NCBI GenBank assembly: GCA_002083515.1
Contig: LWDN01000084.1
Span: 43,940 to 69,399 of the forward strand
From: Proteobacteria bacterium HN_bin10
GTDB lineage: Bacteria; Pseudomonadota; Alphaproteobacteria; Caulobacterales; Aquidulcibacteraceae
DNA length: 25,460 nt
Direction of reading: 5' to 3'
The position numbers and the translations under genes are program-made. Under the pieces are notes generated by a model that saw only the letters and a list, made by a program, of their open reading frames with translations, was not told the DNA's origin and did no database searches. Positions 24,528 to 25,460 of the stretch are shown piece by piece (position 1 is the first letter of the stretch; each line of letters starts with the position of its first letter).

Positions 24528-25295
24528 ATGACGCAACGCCAAGTCAAAGCCGCCGTGCTGCTCATCGGCGACGAGCTCCTCTCCGGTCGCACGCAGGACG
24601 TAAACCTGCAGACGATCGCGAAGTTTCTGGCGCCGCTCGGCGTGCAGGTGGCGGAGGCGCGGGTTGTGGCGGATGTTCCCGACGAGATCGTCGCCGCCGT
24701 GAACGCGTTGCGCGCGAAGTACGATTACGTCTTCACCACGGGCGGCATCGGCCCAACCCATGACGACAAAACCGCCGATGCGGTCGCTGCTGCATTTGGG
24801 GTCGGCATTGGCGTGCGCGACGATGCACGCTCCATTCTCGAAGCGCACTACAAAGGCGCGTCAAATCTGAACGAGGCGCGGCTGCGCATGGCGCGCGTTC
24901 CCGATGGCGCTTCGTTGATCGCCAACCCGGTGTCGAAGGCGCCGGGCTTTCAGTTGGGCAACGTGTTTGTGATGGCCGGCGTGCCCTCGATCACGCGCGG
25001 CATGCTTGAGGACGTGGCCCGGCGCATCCAAGGCGGCGCCATCGTGCGGTCGCGCACCGTCCGCGGCAAAGGCGTGCGCGAAGGCGATATCGCCGCGGCG
25101 CTGGAGCGGCTCGAAGCGGAGGCAGGCGGCGCCGTGAGCTTCGGTTCCTATCCGTGGTTCTCGCCGCCCGACAGTTTCGGCTTGCACCTGGTGGCGCGCT
25201 CCGCCGATCCGGCGGCGCTGGACAAGGCGGCGGCTGACCTCGCCGCTCTGATCCGCTCGCGCGGGGCTGATCCTGAAGAAGTCTCTGAAGCCTAG
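24528..25295 (+). CDS. CinA N-terminal (MoCF-biosynthesis-fold) protein
   Basis: This 255-residue protein corresponds to the N-terminal COG1058 half of CinA (competence/damage-inducible protein A). Visible blocks are LLIGDELLSGRTQDVN, FTTGGIGPTHDD (69-80), NPVSKAPGFQLGNVFVMAGVP and the C-terminal ferredoxin-like region. In full-length CinA this half hydrolyses ADP-ribose and a second domain (PncC) deamidates NMN. That second domain is absent here, as in many alphaproteobacteria where it is a separate gene. The role is therefore likely in pyridine-nucleotide recycling. The ATG at 24528 is the first start in frame after the divergent thioesterase start. Confidence 0.9.
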   Translation: MTQRQVKAAVLLIGDELLSGRTQDVNLQTIAKFLAPLGVQVAEARVVADVPDEIVAAVNALRAKYDYVFTTGGIGPTHDDKTADAVAAAFGVGIGVRDDARSILEAHYKGASNLNEARLRMARVPDGASLIANPVSKAPGFQLGNVFVMAGVPSITRGMLEDVARRIQGGAIVRSRTVRGKGVREGDIAAALERLEAEAGGAVSFGSYPWFSPPDSFGLHLVARSADPAALDKAAADLAALIRSRGADPEEVSEA

Positions 25296-25307
25296 GGCCG
25301 CGCGCGC

Positions 25308-25336
25308 TTGCGCCCCAGGGCCAAAGCCCCTTATCT
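25308..25336 (+). promoter_or_regulatory. tRNA-Leu promoter
   Basis: TTGCGC (25308-25313), 17 bases, then TTATCT (25331-25336), ending 10 bases before the tRNA 5' end. Confidence 0.5.
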
Positions 25337-25346
25337 CGCGGCGCAA

Positions 25347-25434
25347 GCGAGCGTGGCGAAACTGGTAGACGCAGCGGACTTAAAATCCGTTCGCCCAAAA
25401 GGCGGTGCGGGTTCAACTCCCGCCGCTCGCACCA
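25347..25434 (+). tRNA. tRNA-Leu (anticodon UAA)
   Basis: This is a class II tRNA of 88 bases including encoded CCA. The acceptor stem is GCGAGCG (25347-25353) with CGCTCGC (25424-25430), followed by discriminator A and CCA (25432-25434). The anticodon loop CTTAAAA carries TAA at 25381-25383. A long variable arm (TTCGCCC...GGCGG) and the T arm GCGGG-TTCAACT-CCCGC are intact. It reads UUA and UUG codons, which are rare in this GC-rich genome. Confidence 0.97.
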
Positions 25435-25435
25435 T

Positions 25436-25460
25436 CCTACGCTCGCGAAGCGCGCGTAGG
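25436..25460. repeat. Hairpin just after tRNA-Leu, cut by window end
   Basis: CCTACGC (25436-25442) pairs perfectly with GCGTAGG (25454-25460), with an inner CGC/GCG stem and loop GAA. No T-run is visible before the window ends. It may be a terminator or a dispersed palindromic repeat. Confidence 0.6.

Noticed and set aside
23922..24848. Extension of the membrane-protein frame through the thioesterase and CinA-like genes
   Set aside because: This part is Arg/His-rich, lies antisense to or out of frame with two confident genes, and has no domain. Only the segment from about 23921 downward looks coding.

Overview
The window is a piece of high-GC alphaproteobacterial chromosome. The best lineage markers are a MipZ division-site ATPase, a TTAA-N7-TTAA (CtrA-type) site next to it, a phasin with TGCA-rich upstream DNA, ClpS-ClpA, and a sphingomonad/Hyphomonas-type TonB-dependent receptor. 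Together these suggest a Caulobacterales/Hyphomonadaceae-like organism. This is inference from gene content; no taxonomic search was possible.

Layout, left to right. (1) The 3' part of a POT-family peptide transporter, then a stand-alone VirD4/TraG-like coupling ATPase, then a TIR-transmembrane-FGE/C-type-lectin fusion protein. The fusion has a cluster of palindromic repeats inserted in frame, and its C-terminus resembles a diversity-generating-retroelement variable region. (2) A convergent gap full of palindromes, a DUF433/DUF5615 toxin-antitoxin pair, an acyl-CoA carboxyltransferase and an unrecognised polytopic membrane protein. (3) A TonB-dependent receptor with its terminator, then panC, mipZ, a membrane-anchored J-domain protein and a D,D-carboxypeptidase with a small palindromic in-frame insertion. 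(4) A phasin, clpS-clpA, a cupin protein, a second palindromic repeat, a HIT protein, a DUF4287/DUF5655-like protein, an SDR, a NUDIX hydrolase and rpmG. (5) A vapBC pair next to a compact three-gene operon: a single-pass membrane protein, a Rubisco-activase-like AAA+ ATPase and a possible HORMA-fold protein. (6) A PaaI-type thioesterase, a CinA N-terminal-domain protein and tRNA-Leu(UAA).

Most of the window is ordinary housekeeping sequence. The accessory parts are about 1.9-5.7 kb (coupling protein, TIR-FGE, toxin-antitoxin, repeats) and 21.4-23.9 kb (vapBC plus the AAA+ operon). The strongest candidate for an undescribed system is the minus-strand operon at 22053-23921. Its genes overlap by a few bases and its base composition looks lower in GC than its neighbours. 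It pairs an AAA+ remodeller with what may be a HORMA-like substrate and a membrane partner. That recalls the HORMA/TRIP13 pair of type III CBASS, but no cyclase is present. The second candidate is the TIR-FGE fusion.
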